Source: Paracoccus jeotgali
GTDB lineage: Bacteria > Pseudomonadota > Alphaproteobacteria > Rhodobacterales > Rhodobacteraceae
Direction: 5' to 3'
Length of the DNA: 64,000 bases
Assembly: GCF_002865605.1 (NCBI RefSeq)
Contig: NZ_CP025583.1
Coordinates: forward strand, 2,947,501 to 3,011,500
Both the position numbers and the translations under genes were made by a program. The notes beneath the pieces are model-generated. The model was not told where the DNA came from and made no database searches. It saw only the letters and a list, made by a program, of their open reading frames with translations. This document shows positions 26,643 to 35,103 of this stretch, one piece after another. Positions within the stretch are counted from its first letter, which is position 1. Each line of letters begins with the position of its first letter.

Positions 26643-27626
26643 ATGGCACTGCAACGACGCACGATTCTTGGCGCCGGTTTCGGCATGGTCGGCAGCACCC
26701 TGCTGCTGGCCGGCGCGGCCGGCGCGCAAACCGCAGCCGCCCATGCCGACGCGGCCCAGCCGGTCGGGTTGCCGGACAGCGGCACGCATCTGCTGCTGCT
26801 CGGGACGATGGCGGGGCCGGTCCTTGACCCCAGCCGCATGATGGCCAGCCAGGCGGTCATCGTCGACGGCGCGGTCTATCTGGTCGATTGCGGCTATGGC
26901 ACCATCCTGCGGATGATCGAGGCCGGGCTGCGGCCGGCGGATGTGAAGGCGATCTTCGTCACGCATCACCACTCGGACCACAACGCGGATTACGCCAATC
27001 TGGTGCATCTGGCGTGGATTCAGGGGATCGAGGACCGCATCGTCAGCATCGGCCCGCCGCCCTTCCAGGCGATCCACGACGCCGCGCTGGCCTTCCACCA
27101 CGAGGATATCCGCATCCGCATCGAAGGCACCGGCCGCAAGCCGATCGAGGGGTATTTCGAGGTGCGCGAGGTGACAGAGCCGGGGCTGGTTTACGAGGAC
27201 GACAAGATCCGCGTGACCGCCGCCATCGCCACCCATCCGCCGTTTTCGACGGCGCTTGGCTTCAGGTTCGAAACCCCCGACCGCAGCATCGTCTTTTCCG
27301 GCGACACGGTGGCCAGCGAGCAGATCACCGCGCTGGCCGAGGGTGCGGATGTGCTGGTCCACGAGGCGATGTATGTCCCCGGCATCGACGCGATGCTGGC
27401 GAAACGCCCCTATGTGCCGCCGAAGCTGCGCGATTTCCTGATGGACGGTCACACCACGGCCGAGGATGCCGGCCGCATCGCGGCGCAGGCAGGGGTGGCT
27501 ACGCTGGTCCTGACCCATCTGCTGCCCGGCGATCAGCCCCAGGTGACGGACGAGATCTGGGCGGCAGAGGCGGCCAAAGAGTTCGATGGCCGGATCGTCG
27601 TCGGCCACGACCTGTTGCTGCTGTGA
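26643..27626 (+). CDS. metallo-beta-lactamase-fold hydrolase with Tat leader
   Basis: A 327-residue protein with a twin-arginine leader (QRRTILGAGFGMVGSTLLLA, then AGAQTA) and a zinc-binding metallo-beta-lactamase fold. The metal motif is His108-x-His110-x-Asp112-His113 (THHHSDHNADY). Later ligand positions include the HEAMYVPG and DGHTTAEDAGRIA segments, as in arylsulfatase/RNase Z-like hydrolases. I start at ATG 26643, six bases after AGGGGA. The ATG at 26637 abuts the ribosome site. Export of a folded hydrolase suggests that a conjugated or esterified substrate is processed in the periplasm before uptake (inference). Confidence 0.87.
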   Translation: MALQRRTILGAGFGMVGSTLLLAGAAGAQTAAAHADAAQPVGLPDSGTHLLLLGTMAGPVLDPSRMMASQAVIVDGAVYLVDCGYGTILRMIEAGLRPADVKAIFVTHHHSDHNADYANLVHLAWIQGIEDRIVSIGPPPFQAIHDAALAFHHEDIRIRIEGTGRKPIEGYFEVREVTEPGLVYEDDKIRVTAAIATHPPFSTALGFRFETPDRSIVFSGDTVASEQITALAEGADVLVHEAMYVPGIDAMLAKRPYVPPKLRDFLMDGHTTAEDAGRIAAQAGVATLVLTHLLPGDQPQVTDEIWAAEAAKEFDGRIVVGHDLLLL

Positions 27627-27720
27627 CGCCTGATCCGGCGGTCAGGCGCATGGCGGGCCTGCGGCAAGTTGCAGGCTTTGCGCCGGCCGCCGGCATCGGC
27701 TACCAAGCGGCGGACTGACG

Positions 27721-28521
27721 ATGTTGGAAAGCAAGACCGTGCCGGCAGATGACATCATCTATGGCGTGCCCCCGGTGGCCCGCGCCTTCGCGCTGCTGCG
27801 CCATATCGCCGCCGGGAACCGCTGCCGCAACATCAGCAGCGTCGCGAAGGAAACCGGCATCAACCGCACCACGCTGATCCGCCTGCTGGCGACGCTGGAA
27901 CAGGAAGGCATGATCGAGGCGCTGGCCGATGAGGGCGGCTATCGTCTGGGCACGGGGCTGGTGACGCTGGCCCAGAACGCGCTGCACGAACGCAGCATCG
28001 CGCAGCTCGCGCCGCGCTTTCTGGCCGATCTGGTGGATGAGCTGAACCTGTCGGCGCATCTGGGCGTGCTGGAAGGGCGCGAGATCGTCTATCTGGCGCG
28101 CTCGACCCCCAACTCGCATCTGGTCAGCAACGTGAAAGAGGGCACGCGCCTGCCCGCCCATGCGACGACCATCGGCCGCATCCTGCTGGCCGAGCTGCCG
28201 CGCGAGGTGTTGGCGGCGCAATATCAGGGCGTGCAGATGGACGCCTATAGCGACAAGACCCGCACCTCGTTGGCCGAGCTGGAACGGCAACTGGCCGAGG
28301 ACCGGGCGCTGGGCGTTGCCTGGAGCGCGGCGAATTTCGAGCCAGAGATCGGCTCGGCGGCGGTGCTGGTGCGCGATCACCGTGGCGAGGCGGCGGGCGC
28401 GATCAACGTCACCGGCCATGTCAGCGCCTTCGCCCCCGGCAGTCCGCGCCTGCCCGAGATCGAGCAGGGGCTGAAGAAATCGGCACTCGGGCTGTCGCGG
28501 GCGCTGGGCTATCGCGGCTGA
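27721..28521 (+). CDS. IclR-family transcriptional regulator
   Basis: A 266-residue regulator. The N-terminal winged HTH is at about residues 16-70 (ALLRHIAAGNRCRNISSVAK, then ETGINRTTLIRLLATLEQEG). The C-terminal GAF-like effector domain includes HLGVLEGREIVYLARS and the pattern AINVTGHVSAF. It is the last plus-strand gene before a bidirectional hairpin and probably senses a pathway substrate or intermediate. The GTTC-N6-GAAC element upstream of the operon at 11216-11233 is its best candidate target. Confidence 0.9.
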   Translation: MLESKTVPADDIIYGVPPVARAFALLRHIAAGNRCRNISSVAKETGINRTTLIRLLATLEQEGMIEALADEGGYRLGTGLVTLAQNALHERSIAQLAPRFLADLVDELNLSAHLGVLEGREIVYLARSTPNSHLVSNVKEGTRLPAHATTIGRILLAELPREVLAAQYQGVQMDAYSDKTRTSLAELERQLAEDRALGVAWSAANFEPEIGSAAVLVRDHRGEAAGAINVTGHVSAFAPGSPRLPEIEQGLKKSALGLSRALGYRG

Positions 28522-28677
28522 CGTCGAAGCGCTCACAACGGCATGTCAGGTTTCGCGACGCGGTCGGGCGTGGCGTCGTATCCGCCCGGCCGCACATCCG
28601 GCTGAGAACCCGCAAACAGCGACAGCCCCGCTCGGCCAGTCGGGCAGGCTTCATCAAACGGGTGGCGTCACAGATGA

Positions 28678-28706
28678 AGCACCCGCCGGAAGCCGGCGGG
28701 CGCTTT
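28678..28706. terminator. bidirectional terminator between convergent genes
   Basis: AGCACCCGCCGG (28678-28689) pairs with CCGGCGGGCGCT (28693-28704) across a three-base loop with one mismatch, followed by TTT and preceded on the other strand by a comparable run. It lies between the plus-strand IclR gene and the minus-strand cupin gene. Confidence 0.65.
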
Positions 28707-28730
28707 GACGCGGGGCTGAACTGCTGCCCC

Positions 28731-29678
28731 TCAGGCGGCTTCGAACTTCACCGTTTCCGGGGCTGCCGAGCCGACGACATACCACACCGTGGCCGCCCCG
28801 GCGCCGTCATTGCGGAACCAGTGCTTGCGGCCGGCGGGGGTCTTGACCAGATCGCGCGGGCCCAATTCGGTCTCGACCTGTTCGCCGTCTTCCTCCCAGC
28901 CGACGACAAGGCTGCCTTCCAGCACCAGGAACGCGTCCTCGACATCGCGGACAAAAGGTTTGACGCCGACGCGGGACGGGATGCCCAACATCTCTTTGCG
29001 GCAGGTGTCGGTCTCGATCCCCCCGGGGCCGCAATAGATCTTGCGGTTGAAGCCGGCCTCTTCCCAATGGGTCTTCAGCCCCGAATGCCGGACGACATGT
29101 TGGGCCATCAACTGCTGCAGCGGATCGCTGCTGTTCGGGTCGAACACCTGCGTCTTGCCCGGCGCCGCGCCAAAGGACCGCGCCAGCTCGGGCGGATGGC
29201 TTTTCGGGTGATAGTGATAGACCGGCGGCAGCGGTTTGCCGACGTCGACGGAAATCGACATCATCACCGGCTCGACCCCGTCGACGCGGAAGCCGTGGCC
29301 GATCTCGCGGGCGTTCAGGATCATGTCCTTGGGGCCAAGGTTCACCTCGACCACCTCGCCGTCCTTCTCCCAACCGACGATCAGCGCGCCGTCGATGATC
29401 AAAAAGCTCTCTTCGATCTCGTGGCTGTGGCAGGCGGCGTATTTCCCCGGCTCTTTATAGATCAGGGACAGCGTGAAATGGTCGGGCTTGAGGGTGCTGG
29501 TGTCGCCGACCTTGGGCGAGCCGCCGGCGCCGATATAGCGCATCTGCGCGCGCGACAGTTCGGGGAAGCCGACATTGGACGGAAACGCCTCCCAGTCGAA
29601 TGTCTTGTCGGTAAAGCGGCCGGTATGGGCCGCCAGCTTGTCGGCGAGCGTGCCGATGTTCTGATCCTGAACGGTCAT
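28731..29678 (-). CDS. two-domain cupin protein (gentisate-dioxygenase-like)
   Basis: A 315-residue bicupin. The N-terminal cupin carries a plausible metal site in ACHSHEIEESFLIIDG (HxH...E). The C-terminal cupin has lost the His pair (GIETDTCRKEMLGIPS) but retains the fold signature (VEDAFLVLEGSLVVGWE). Length and bicupin layout recall gentisate 1,2-dioxygenases and related ring-cleaving bicupins, but the metal-site spacing is not a full match, so the activity is left open. Its first half is homologous to the single-cupin protein at 14178 (shared RAQMRYIG segment). It is divergent from the second IclR gene, with operator-like repeats between them. Confidence 0.8.
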   Translation of the reverse strand: MTVQDQNIGTLADKLAAHTGRFTDKTFDWEAFPSNVGFPELSRAQMRYIGAGGSPKVGDTSTLKPDHFTLSLIYKEPGKYAACHSHEIEESFLIIDGALIVGWEKDGEVVEVNLGPKDMILNAREIGHGFRVDGVEPVMMSISVDVGKPLPPVYHYHPKSHPPELARSFGAAPGKTQVFDPNSSDPLQQLMAQHVVRHSGLKTHWEEAGFNRKIYCGPGGIETDTCRKEMLGIPSRVGVKPFVRDVEDAFLVLEGSLVVGWEEDGEQVETELGPRDLVKTPAGRKHWFRNDGAGAATVWYVVGSAAPETVKFEAA

Positions 29679-29732
29679 CTGTAAGATCCTCCCGATCCGT
29701 GATGGCTGTGTTGGGGTTCCTCATAGCCAAGA

Positions 29733-29771
29733 AGCGTTTTGCGCACTACCATGCGTTTTGCCTGTAAAGCA
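29733..29771. promoter_or_regulatory. GCGTTTTGC operator repeats between cupin and IclR genes
   Basis: AGCGTTTTGC at 29733-29742 and TGCGTTTTGC at 29752-29761 are direct repeats 19 bases apart. The second continues as CT-GTAAAGCA, an imperfect copy of the perfect palindrome at 30565-30586. The site lies in the divergent promoter region of the cupin and second IclR genes and is the probable autoregulatory operator of that IclR protein. Confidence 0.6.
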
Positions 29772-29783
29772 GAGGTGGTGCAG

Positions 29784-30566
29784 ATGGAGGAAAAACCCGA
29801 CCGCTACATGGTGCCCGGACTGGTGCGCGGCCTGAACGTGTTGAAGCTGTTCACGCCCGAAACCCCGGTCCTGCGCCTGTCGGACATCGCGCGCGCGCTG
29901 GGCATCTCGCGCTCGGCCGCGTTTCGCACCACCTATACGCTGACCGAGATGGGCTGCCTGCTGCACGATGTCCGCGATCAGAGCTATTCCGTCGGCGCGG
30001 GCGTGCTGCGGCTGACCTATGGGTTCGTCGGCGCGCGCGAGATCACCGAGATCGCCCAGCCAGAGCTTGAGGCGCTGCGCAACCGGCTGGGCTGGTCGGC
30101 GCATATGGGCATCCTCGACGGGACTTCTGTCCTGTATGTCGTGCGGGTGCCGGCGCTGCCCGGCGACATGTCCATCGTGCAGGTCGGCCGCCGCCTGCCG
30201 GCGCGCAGCACGACGATGGGGCGCGTCCTGCTGGCGGATCTGACCGAGGCGCAGTTGATAGACCTGTTCCGCGCCGAGGCCGCGACCGAAAAGGGCCGCT
30301 CGATGATGGAGGTGCTGGCCCAGGCCCGCGCCGACCGCACCGCCGAGGCGGTCATCCATGCCGGCGATTTCGAGGCCGGCATCGTCTCGGTGGGTGCGGC
30401 AATTCGCGACATTTCAGGCCGGGCCGTGGCCGCTATCAATGTCACGAGTCCGAATCACCCCGAGACCGTCAAGGCCGCCCACGGCCCGGTCAGGCAAGAG
30501 GTGGTGCGCGCCGCCTATCGGATCTCTCGTCTTTTGGGCTTTGATACGCCTTCAAGCGCCAAATAG
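29784..30566 (+). CDS. IclR-family transcriptional regulator
   Basis: A 260-residue regulator with the winged HTH at about residues 15-65 (LRLSDIARALGISRSAAFRT, then TYTLTEMG) and an effector domain with LGWSAHMGILDGTSVLYVVR and AINVTSPNHPE near the end. I choose ATG 29784, preceded by AGAGGTGG. The upstream ATG at 29739 lies inside the operator repeats. It most likely controls the adjacent importer at 30659 and the divergent cupin gene, because the same 10-base half-site occurs in both promoter regions. Confidence 0.9.
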   Translation: MEEKPDRYMVPGLVRGLNVLKLFTPETPVLRLSDIARALGISRSAAFRTTYTLTEMGCLLHDVRDQSYSVGAGVLRLTYGFVGAREITEIAQPELEALRNRLGWSAHMGILDGTSVLYVVRVPALPGDMSIVQVGRRLPARSTTMGRVLLADLTEAQLIDLFRAEAATEKGRSMMEVLAQARADRTAEAVIHAGDFEAGIVSVGAAIRDISGRAVAAINVTSPNHPETVKAAHGPVRQEVVRAAYRISRLLGFDTPSSAK

Positions 30567-30586
30567 CGTTTTGCCTGCAAAACGCT
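30565..30586. promoter_or_regulatory. 22-bp perfect palindromic operator upstream of the second importer
   Basis: AGCGTTTTGC (30565-30574), CT, and GCAAAACGCT (30577-30586) form a perfect palindrome that begins on the IclR stop codon, 73-94 bases before the binding-protein start. The half-site matches the two copies at 29733 and 29752. This is a strong candidate for an IclR operator. Confidence 0.7.
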
Positions 30587-30658
30587 GCCTCGTTTCCTGC
30601 ACGAATGGCTTTAGACTTGGGCGCAGCGCAACAGACTTATCAAGGAATCCCCCGGCCA

Positions 30659-31678
30659 ATGAGAGATCTTATTCCGACCATCGACCGTCGTGCATTTCTG
30701 GGCGGCACGGCCGCCGGCGTCGCTGTCCTGCTGTCAGGCGGGCCCGGTGCCGCGCAAGGCAAGACGTTCCGCTTTATCACGCCCTTCAACCTGTCGCTGT
30801 CCTTCGCGGCGGTGCTGTATGCCGACGCCGCCGGTTATTACACCGATGAAGGCTTGGACATGCAGATCGAATCCGCCAACGGGGCCGCGATGGCCGCGCA
30901 GATGGTGCTGGCCGATCAGATGGATGTCGGGCGGACCGGCGGGACCAACTATATCGTCTCGCGCGTGGACAACAGCGCGCCGCTGATCTCGATCGCGACC
31001 ATCGCGCAGCTGTCGCCGTTCTTCATCATCTCGTCCGACGAAAACCCGGTGACGGGGGTTCAGGACATGCCCGGCCGCACCGTGGGCATGGCCTCGCTGG
31101 GCGGTTCGATGGAAGGCACGCTCGATCTGCTGATGATGGCCGGCGGACAGGACCCGTCATCGGTCAACAAGGTCAAGGTCGCCGACAGCGCCGCGTCCTT
31201 CGCGCTGATCGAGGCGGGCCGGGCCGGGGCGTTCATCGGCAACACCTCGTCGATGATCAAGGCGAAAGAGGCGCGGCCGAATGTCCACGCCGTTCCCATG
31301 GATGACGGCATGCCGGGGCAGGTCTATGTCGCGCGCCCCGACGATATCGAGGCCAATCCCGACAAATACGTCGCCTTCCTGCGGGCCACCCACAAGGCCG
31401 CGCTGGAAATCGCCACCACGCAGGATCTGGGCGCGATCATCGACAAGATCGCCAGCGTGCACGAGGTCAACGGGATCGACGATCCGGAAACGGCAAAGAT
31501 CGACCTGGCCACAAATGCCGAAAACTGGATGGCGAAGGGTAAGGAAAACCTGCTGCGCAACATCCCCGAGGTCTGGGATCAGGCCATCGAACGCCTGCAC
31601 GAGGCGGGGATGATCAAGACCGCGCCGGACGCGTCCACCCTTTACACCAACGACCTGCTGGACAAGGCCATCGCCTGA
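30659..31678 (+). CDS. ABC transporter substrate-binding protein with Tat leader (NMT1-like)
   Basis: A 339-residue binding protein with a twin-arginine leader (DRRAFLGGTAAGVAVLLSGG, then AAQGK). Twin-arginine export suggests folding in the cytoplasm. The mature part is of the NMT1/THI5-like type (FAAVLYADAAGYYTDEGLDM, then ASLGGSMEGTLDLLM). I place the start at ATG 30659, after AAGGA at 30642-30646. The gene begins the second importer operon and its stop overlaps the ATPase start (TGATG). The substrate is probably related to that of the first importer (inference). Confidence 0.9.
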   Translation: MRDLIPTIDRRAFLGGTAAGVAVLLSGGPGAAQGKTFRFITPFNLSLSFAAVLYADAAGYYTDEGLDMQIESANGAAMAAQMVLADQMDVGRTGGTNYIVSRVDNSAPLISIATIAQLSPFFIISSDENPVTGVQDMPGRTVGMASLGGSMEGTLDLLMMAGGQDPSSVNKVKVADSAASFALIEAGRAGAFIGNTSSMIKAKEARPNVHAVPMDDGMPGQVYVARPDDIEANPDKYVAFLRATHKAALEIATTQDLGAIIDKIASVHEVNGIDDPETAKIDLATNAENWMAKGKENLLRNIPEVWDQAIERLHEAGMIKTAPDASTLYTNDLLDKAIA

Positions 31679-32484
31679 TGACCGCAGAAACCGTGCTGGC
31701 CGACCCGGAGATCCGCATCTCCGGGTTGACGAAGATATTCGGCGAGGGGCAGGGCGCCGTCACCGCCATCTCGAACGCCAATCTGGAAATGCGTCAGGGC
31801 GAGTTCATCTCGCTGCTGGGTCCGTCGGGCTGCGGCAAGACCACCTTGCTGCGGATCATCGCGGGGCTCGAGGTGCCGACGCAGGGCGGGGTCGAGGTTC
31901 GCGGCCTGCCGATCTGGGTCGGCGGCAAGCGCGACCGGGCGGCGACGCGGCCGGTGTCGATGATGTTTCAAGAGGCGCGGCTGTTTCCCTGGCTGACGGT
32001 CGCGGAAAACGTGGCCCTGCCGCTGCGCATCGCCCGCGTCGGTCAGGCGGAACGCATGGCCCGCGCCCGCGACATCTGCGCCACGGTCGGGTTGAAGGGG
32101 TTCGAGGATGCGAGTCCCACCGCGCTGTCGGGGGGCATGCGGCAGCGCGCCTCGCTGGCGCGCGCGCTGGTGACCGACCCGCAGGTGCTGCTGCTGGATG
32201 AGCCGTTCGGGGCGCTGGACGCGATGACCCGCGACACGCTGAACCTGGAACTGATGGATGTCTGCGCGCGGGCCAAGGTGACGACGATCCTCGTCACCCA
32301 CTCGATCGCGGAATCGGCGTTCCTGTCGGACCGGGTGGTGGTTCTGGCGCCGCGCCCGGCGCGTATCCTTGACGTCGTGGACATCCCCTTTGCGCGGCCG
32401 CGCGACCTGAACCTGCAACGCACCGCCGAGTTTCAGGATCTTGTCGCCAGCCTGCGAACGCAAATGACGGAGGGCGCGGAATGA
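31678..32484 (+). CDS. ABC transporter ATPase (SsuB/TauB type)
   Basis: A 268-residue ATP-binding subunit. Walker A is GPSGCGKTT, the Q-loop FQEARLFPW, the signature LSGGMRQR and Walker B VLLLDEPFGALD, with the H-loop ILVTHSIAES. Both ends overlap the neighbouring importer genes (TGATG and ATGA), so the three are one tightly coupled operon. It resembles the ATPase at 11551 in all motifs. Confidence 0.93.
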   Translation: MTAETVLADPEIRISGLTKIFGEGQGAVTAISNANLEMRQGEFISLLGPSGCGKTTLLRIIAGLEVPTQGGVEVRGLPIWVGGKRDRAATRPVSMMFQEARLFPWLTVAENVALPLRIARVGQAERMARARDICATVGLKGFEDASPTALSGGMRQRASLARALVTDPQVLLLDEPFGALDAMTRDTLNLELMDVCARAKVTTILVTHSIAESAFLSDRVVVLAPRPARILDVVDIPFARPRDLNLQRTAEFQDLVASLRTQMTEGAE

Positions 32485-33260
32485 ACCGCAACACCTTGCG
32501 CATCGCGCTGCCGATCATCTCGGTGACGCTGTTTCTGGTCGCCTGGTCGCTTTATGTCCGCACGGCGCAGGTCTCGGCCTTTGTGCTGCCGCCGCCCGAG
32601 GCAATTGTCGTCGCGCTGTCGGCCATGCTGTTCGACCCCGACCTGTGGGCGCACACGCTGGTCACCGTGACCGAGGCGCTGTCCGGCTTTGGGATCGCCG
32701 TCGCACTAGGGCTGACGCTGGGCTTCGTCATGGCCCGCGTCCCGCCGGTGGAATGGGCGCTGAAGCCCTTTGTCGTGCTGTTGCAACTGATCCCCAAGAT
32801 CGCGCTGGCGCCGCTGTTCATCCTGTGGTTCGGCTTCGGTCTGGAATCCAAGATCGTGATCGCCGCCGCATTGGCGTTCTTTCCGATCTTTTCAAACGCG
32901 CTGCAGGCGTTCAAATCGGTCGATCCGGGGGACCGCGACGTGTTCGTGATGCTGCAGGCCAACCCGTTCCAGCGCTTCGTCCTGCTGGACTTTCCCAACG
33001 CCCTGCCGGTGATCCTGACCGGGGCCGAGGTGGCCGTGGTGCTGTCGATGATCGGTGCCATCGTGGGCGAGTTCATCGGCGGCAACAAGGGGCTGGGCTA
33101 TCTGGCCGTGGCGCATCTGCAGAACCTCGCGGTGGCCGAGCTGTTCGGCGTCATCGTCGTGCTGACGCTGGTCGGGCTGGTGTTCTACACGATCATCGGT
33201 CGGCTGCGGGCGCTGCTGACGCCGTGGCATGTGTCGAGCGACAGGAACAGGCAGGCGTGA
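32481..33260 (+). CDS. ABC transporter permease (SsuC/TauC type)
   Basis: A 259-residue membrane protein with about six hydrophobic segments, the first at residues 8-25 (ALPIISVTLFLVAWSLYV). The central loop MLQANPFQRFVLLDFPNALP is the ATPase-contact region. The segment KIALAPLFILWFGFGLESK matches the counterpart in the permease at 13320. It is the last gene of the second importer and is followed by a hairpin. Confidence 0.92.
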   Translation: MNRNTLRIALPIISVTLFLVAWSLYVRTAQVSAFVLPPPEAIVVALSAMLFDPDLWAHTLVTVTEALSGFGIAVALGLTLGFVMARVPPVEWALKPFVVLLQLIPKIALAPLFILWFGFGLESKIVIAAALAFFPIFSNALQAFKSVDPGDRDVFVMLQANPFQRFVLLDFPNALPVILTGAEVAVVLSMIGAIVGEFIGGNKGLGYLAVAHLQNLAVAELFGVIVVLTLVGLVFYTIIGRLRALLTPWHVSSDRNRQA

Positions 33261-33268
33261 GCGGGACC

Positions 33269-33296
33269 GCCGATCCTCCGGGTCTAGAGGATCGGC
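33269..33296. terminator. hairpin after the second importer operon
   Basis: GCCGATCCTC (33269-33278) pairs perfectly with GAGGATCGGC (33287-33296) around an eight-base loop. The downstream T tract is weak on the plus strand. It lies in the 80-base space between convergent genes. Confidence 0.55.
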
Positions 33297-33340
33297 GTGT
33301 TATCGCCGCGGATCAGCGCATTTTGCGAAGAGCTGACCCG

Positions 33341-34299
33341 CTACCCTCGCGGCCCCAGCGGTCGCGGCACGCCCGGCTGACCCATCTCGCATTCCAGCGC
33401 GTCGCGGTCCCAGTCGCCGGTGATCGCTGCCGCCTCATAGGTCGATTGCAGGAACGACATCAGCATCGCCTCGGGGTCGTCGCTGTCGCTCACGGCGGCG
33501 TAGGGCAGCAGGAACTCGCCCAGCTTCTCGTCGAACCGGGCGGCCGGGGGCTCGACGGGATGGGTCGCAAAGCCGTCGGGTCCGGGGTAGGCATAGGCAT
33601 AGAACATCGGCTCGTCCACGCCCGCGCCGCCGGGCCAGAACCCGGCCGAGGAGACCTCGTGGCTATAGGCCTCTTGCGCGACATCGTCGGGCAGGTTCGG
33701 GACGCCGCCGGGATGCAGCGGCGCGGTCCGGCCCGAGAAGCGCGTCACCGCCAGATCGAACGACCCCCAGAACAGATGCACGGGCGACACCTTGCCGATG
33801 AAGCCGGTGCGGAAGCGCTCAAACACCGGCACGATCCGCAACAGCGCGCCGTGGAAACGCGCGACCGCCTGCGCGTCATAGGGGCGGGGGCCGTGTCCTC
33901 GGCAAAGGGCAGCGCGTCGGGGATCTCGTTCGGGGCGCCGTGGATGTCGAAATGGCCGCCGACCGCCTCGACCGTCTCGCGGGTGCGGGTCAGGAACTCG
34001 GCCACGCTCATCGGCGCGAGCGGAAAGCCCTCGCGGGCGCCGCCATCGGCCTCGGCGATCATCCGGTGCTCGACCAGATCGAGGCTCAGCGTCACGCAGC
34101 CGCCGGGTTCGTGGACCGGCCCGGTGGTTAGCCCGTGCGGCGTGACATACAGCGTCGCGTGTCAGGAATGGTTGACCCAGGGCGTGTGCGAAAGCCGGTA
34201 TTTCCCCAGAATCTGGCACCACAGATGCAGCGCGCGGCAGGTCTCGGCCCAGTCGGGATAGGGCAGGGCCGGCCAGCCGCTCTGGTCCTGCGCGCTCAT
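33341..34299 (-). pseudogene. DUF5996-family gene, nonsense mutation and frameshift
   Basis: On the minus strand the protein begins at ATG 34299 (WPALPYPDWAETCRALHLWC, then KYRLSHTPWVNHS), the typical opening of DUF5996 proteins. A TGA then stands where the family has a Trp codon (TGG) before HATLYVTPHGLTTGP. The frame continues to EDTAPAP and shifts near 33890, where one base is missing from a GGGGG run. The remainder (YDAQAVARFHGALLRIVPVF to the end) is in the next frame. With both lesions repaired the product would be a normal-sized soluble protein of unknown function. The start overlaps the stop of the glutathione transferase gene (ATGA), so it was once co-translated with it. Confidence 0.83.
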
Positions 34300-34922
34300 C
34301 CGATGGGGTCCATGTCCTGACGCTTCAGCGCCTGACGCACGCCGTCGTTTTCCTCCATCCGGCGGCGATGCTGTTGCAGGCCCGGATAGTCCGAGATCGA
34401 CAGCGGCGTCTGCTCGATCCAGCGCGACAGCACATACAGGAACGTGTCCGCGAAGGAGCGCTGGCCCAGATACCACTCGCCACCGTTTTCGGTCAGCACC
34501 TTGTTCAGCCGGTCATAATGGCCGGCGAGGGTCTTGTAGGTCTTGGCCTTCACCTCGGCTTGCGCGTCCTCGGTCTCGGCGAAGTTGCCGGGGCCGAAAT
34601 GGCCACCATAGGCGGCGTGGACTTCGGAGGTCATATAGGACAGCGCCTCGGCCTCTTTCCGGCCCAGAACGGTGTCGCGGGCATAGCCCTCGCTGCCATG
34701 CGTGGCGCCCAGCCAGGCCAGGATCGCCGCCGCCTCGGTCAGCACGTCGCCATCGTCGAACCGCAGAGCCGGGACTTTCCCCTTGGGGTTGATGGCGAGG
34801 TAGTCGTCCTTCTTGTGGTCGCCGTAGGCCATGTTGTGGATTTCGACCGGGGCGTCCAGCCACGCCACGGCGATGTTGGGCGACAGCGAACAGGTGCCGG
34901 GCATCGTGTAAAGTGTGGTCAT
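34296..34922 (-). CDS. glutathione S-transferase family protein
   Basis: A 208-residue protein with an N-terminal thioredoxin-like domain (MTTLYTMPGTCSLSPNIAVA). The loop GTCSLS resembles the beta-class bacterial GST active site with a Cys near residue 11. The glutathione-gamma-glutamyl motif follows (NPKGKVPALRFDDGDVLTEA). The helical C-terminal domain includes YLGQRSFADTFLYVLSRW. It would conjugate or reduce substrates with glutathione in the cytosol. It lies upstream of and overlaps the broken DUF5996 gene. No ferredoxin or disulfide partner is adjacent. Confidence 0.9.
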   Translation of the reverse strand: MTTLYTMPGTCSLSPNIAVAWLDAPVEIHNMAYGDHKKDDYLAINPKGKVPALRFDDGDVLTEAAAILAWLGATHGSEGYARDTVLGRKEAEALSYMTSEVHAAYGGHFGPGNFAETEDAQAEVKAKTYKTLAGHYDRLNKVLTENGGEWYLGQRSFADTFLYVLSRWIEQTPLSISDYPGLQQHRRRMEENDGVRQALKRQDMDPIG

Positions 34923-35103
34923 GGGGCTATCCTTTGCGTTGGGGGTGCAGCGGGTGGTCGGCTGCCGGCTTCTGAACTGTCGGCAGCGGTCCGGCCGCGA
35001 TCACCGGCGTCCGCGCACAACGCGCCAGAGGCCGCAGGGTTCAACCCTGAGCCCGGTTATATACCCGGTCGCCCGCGCCCACGCTTTCGCCAGATGGTCC
35101 GGC

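Noticed and set aside
28731..29678. Calling the bicupin a true gentisate 1,2-dioxygenase
   Set aside because: The C-terminal cupin lacks the His pair and the N-terminal site spacing is not a full match, so only a likeness is claimed.
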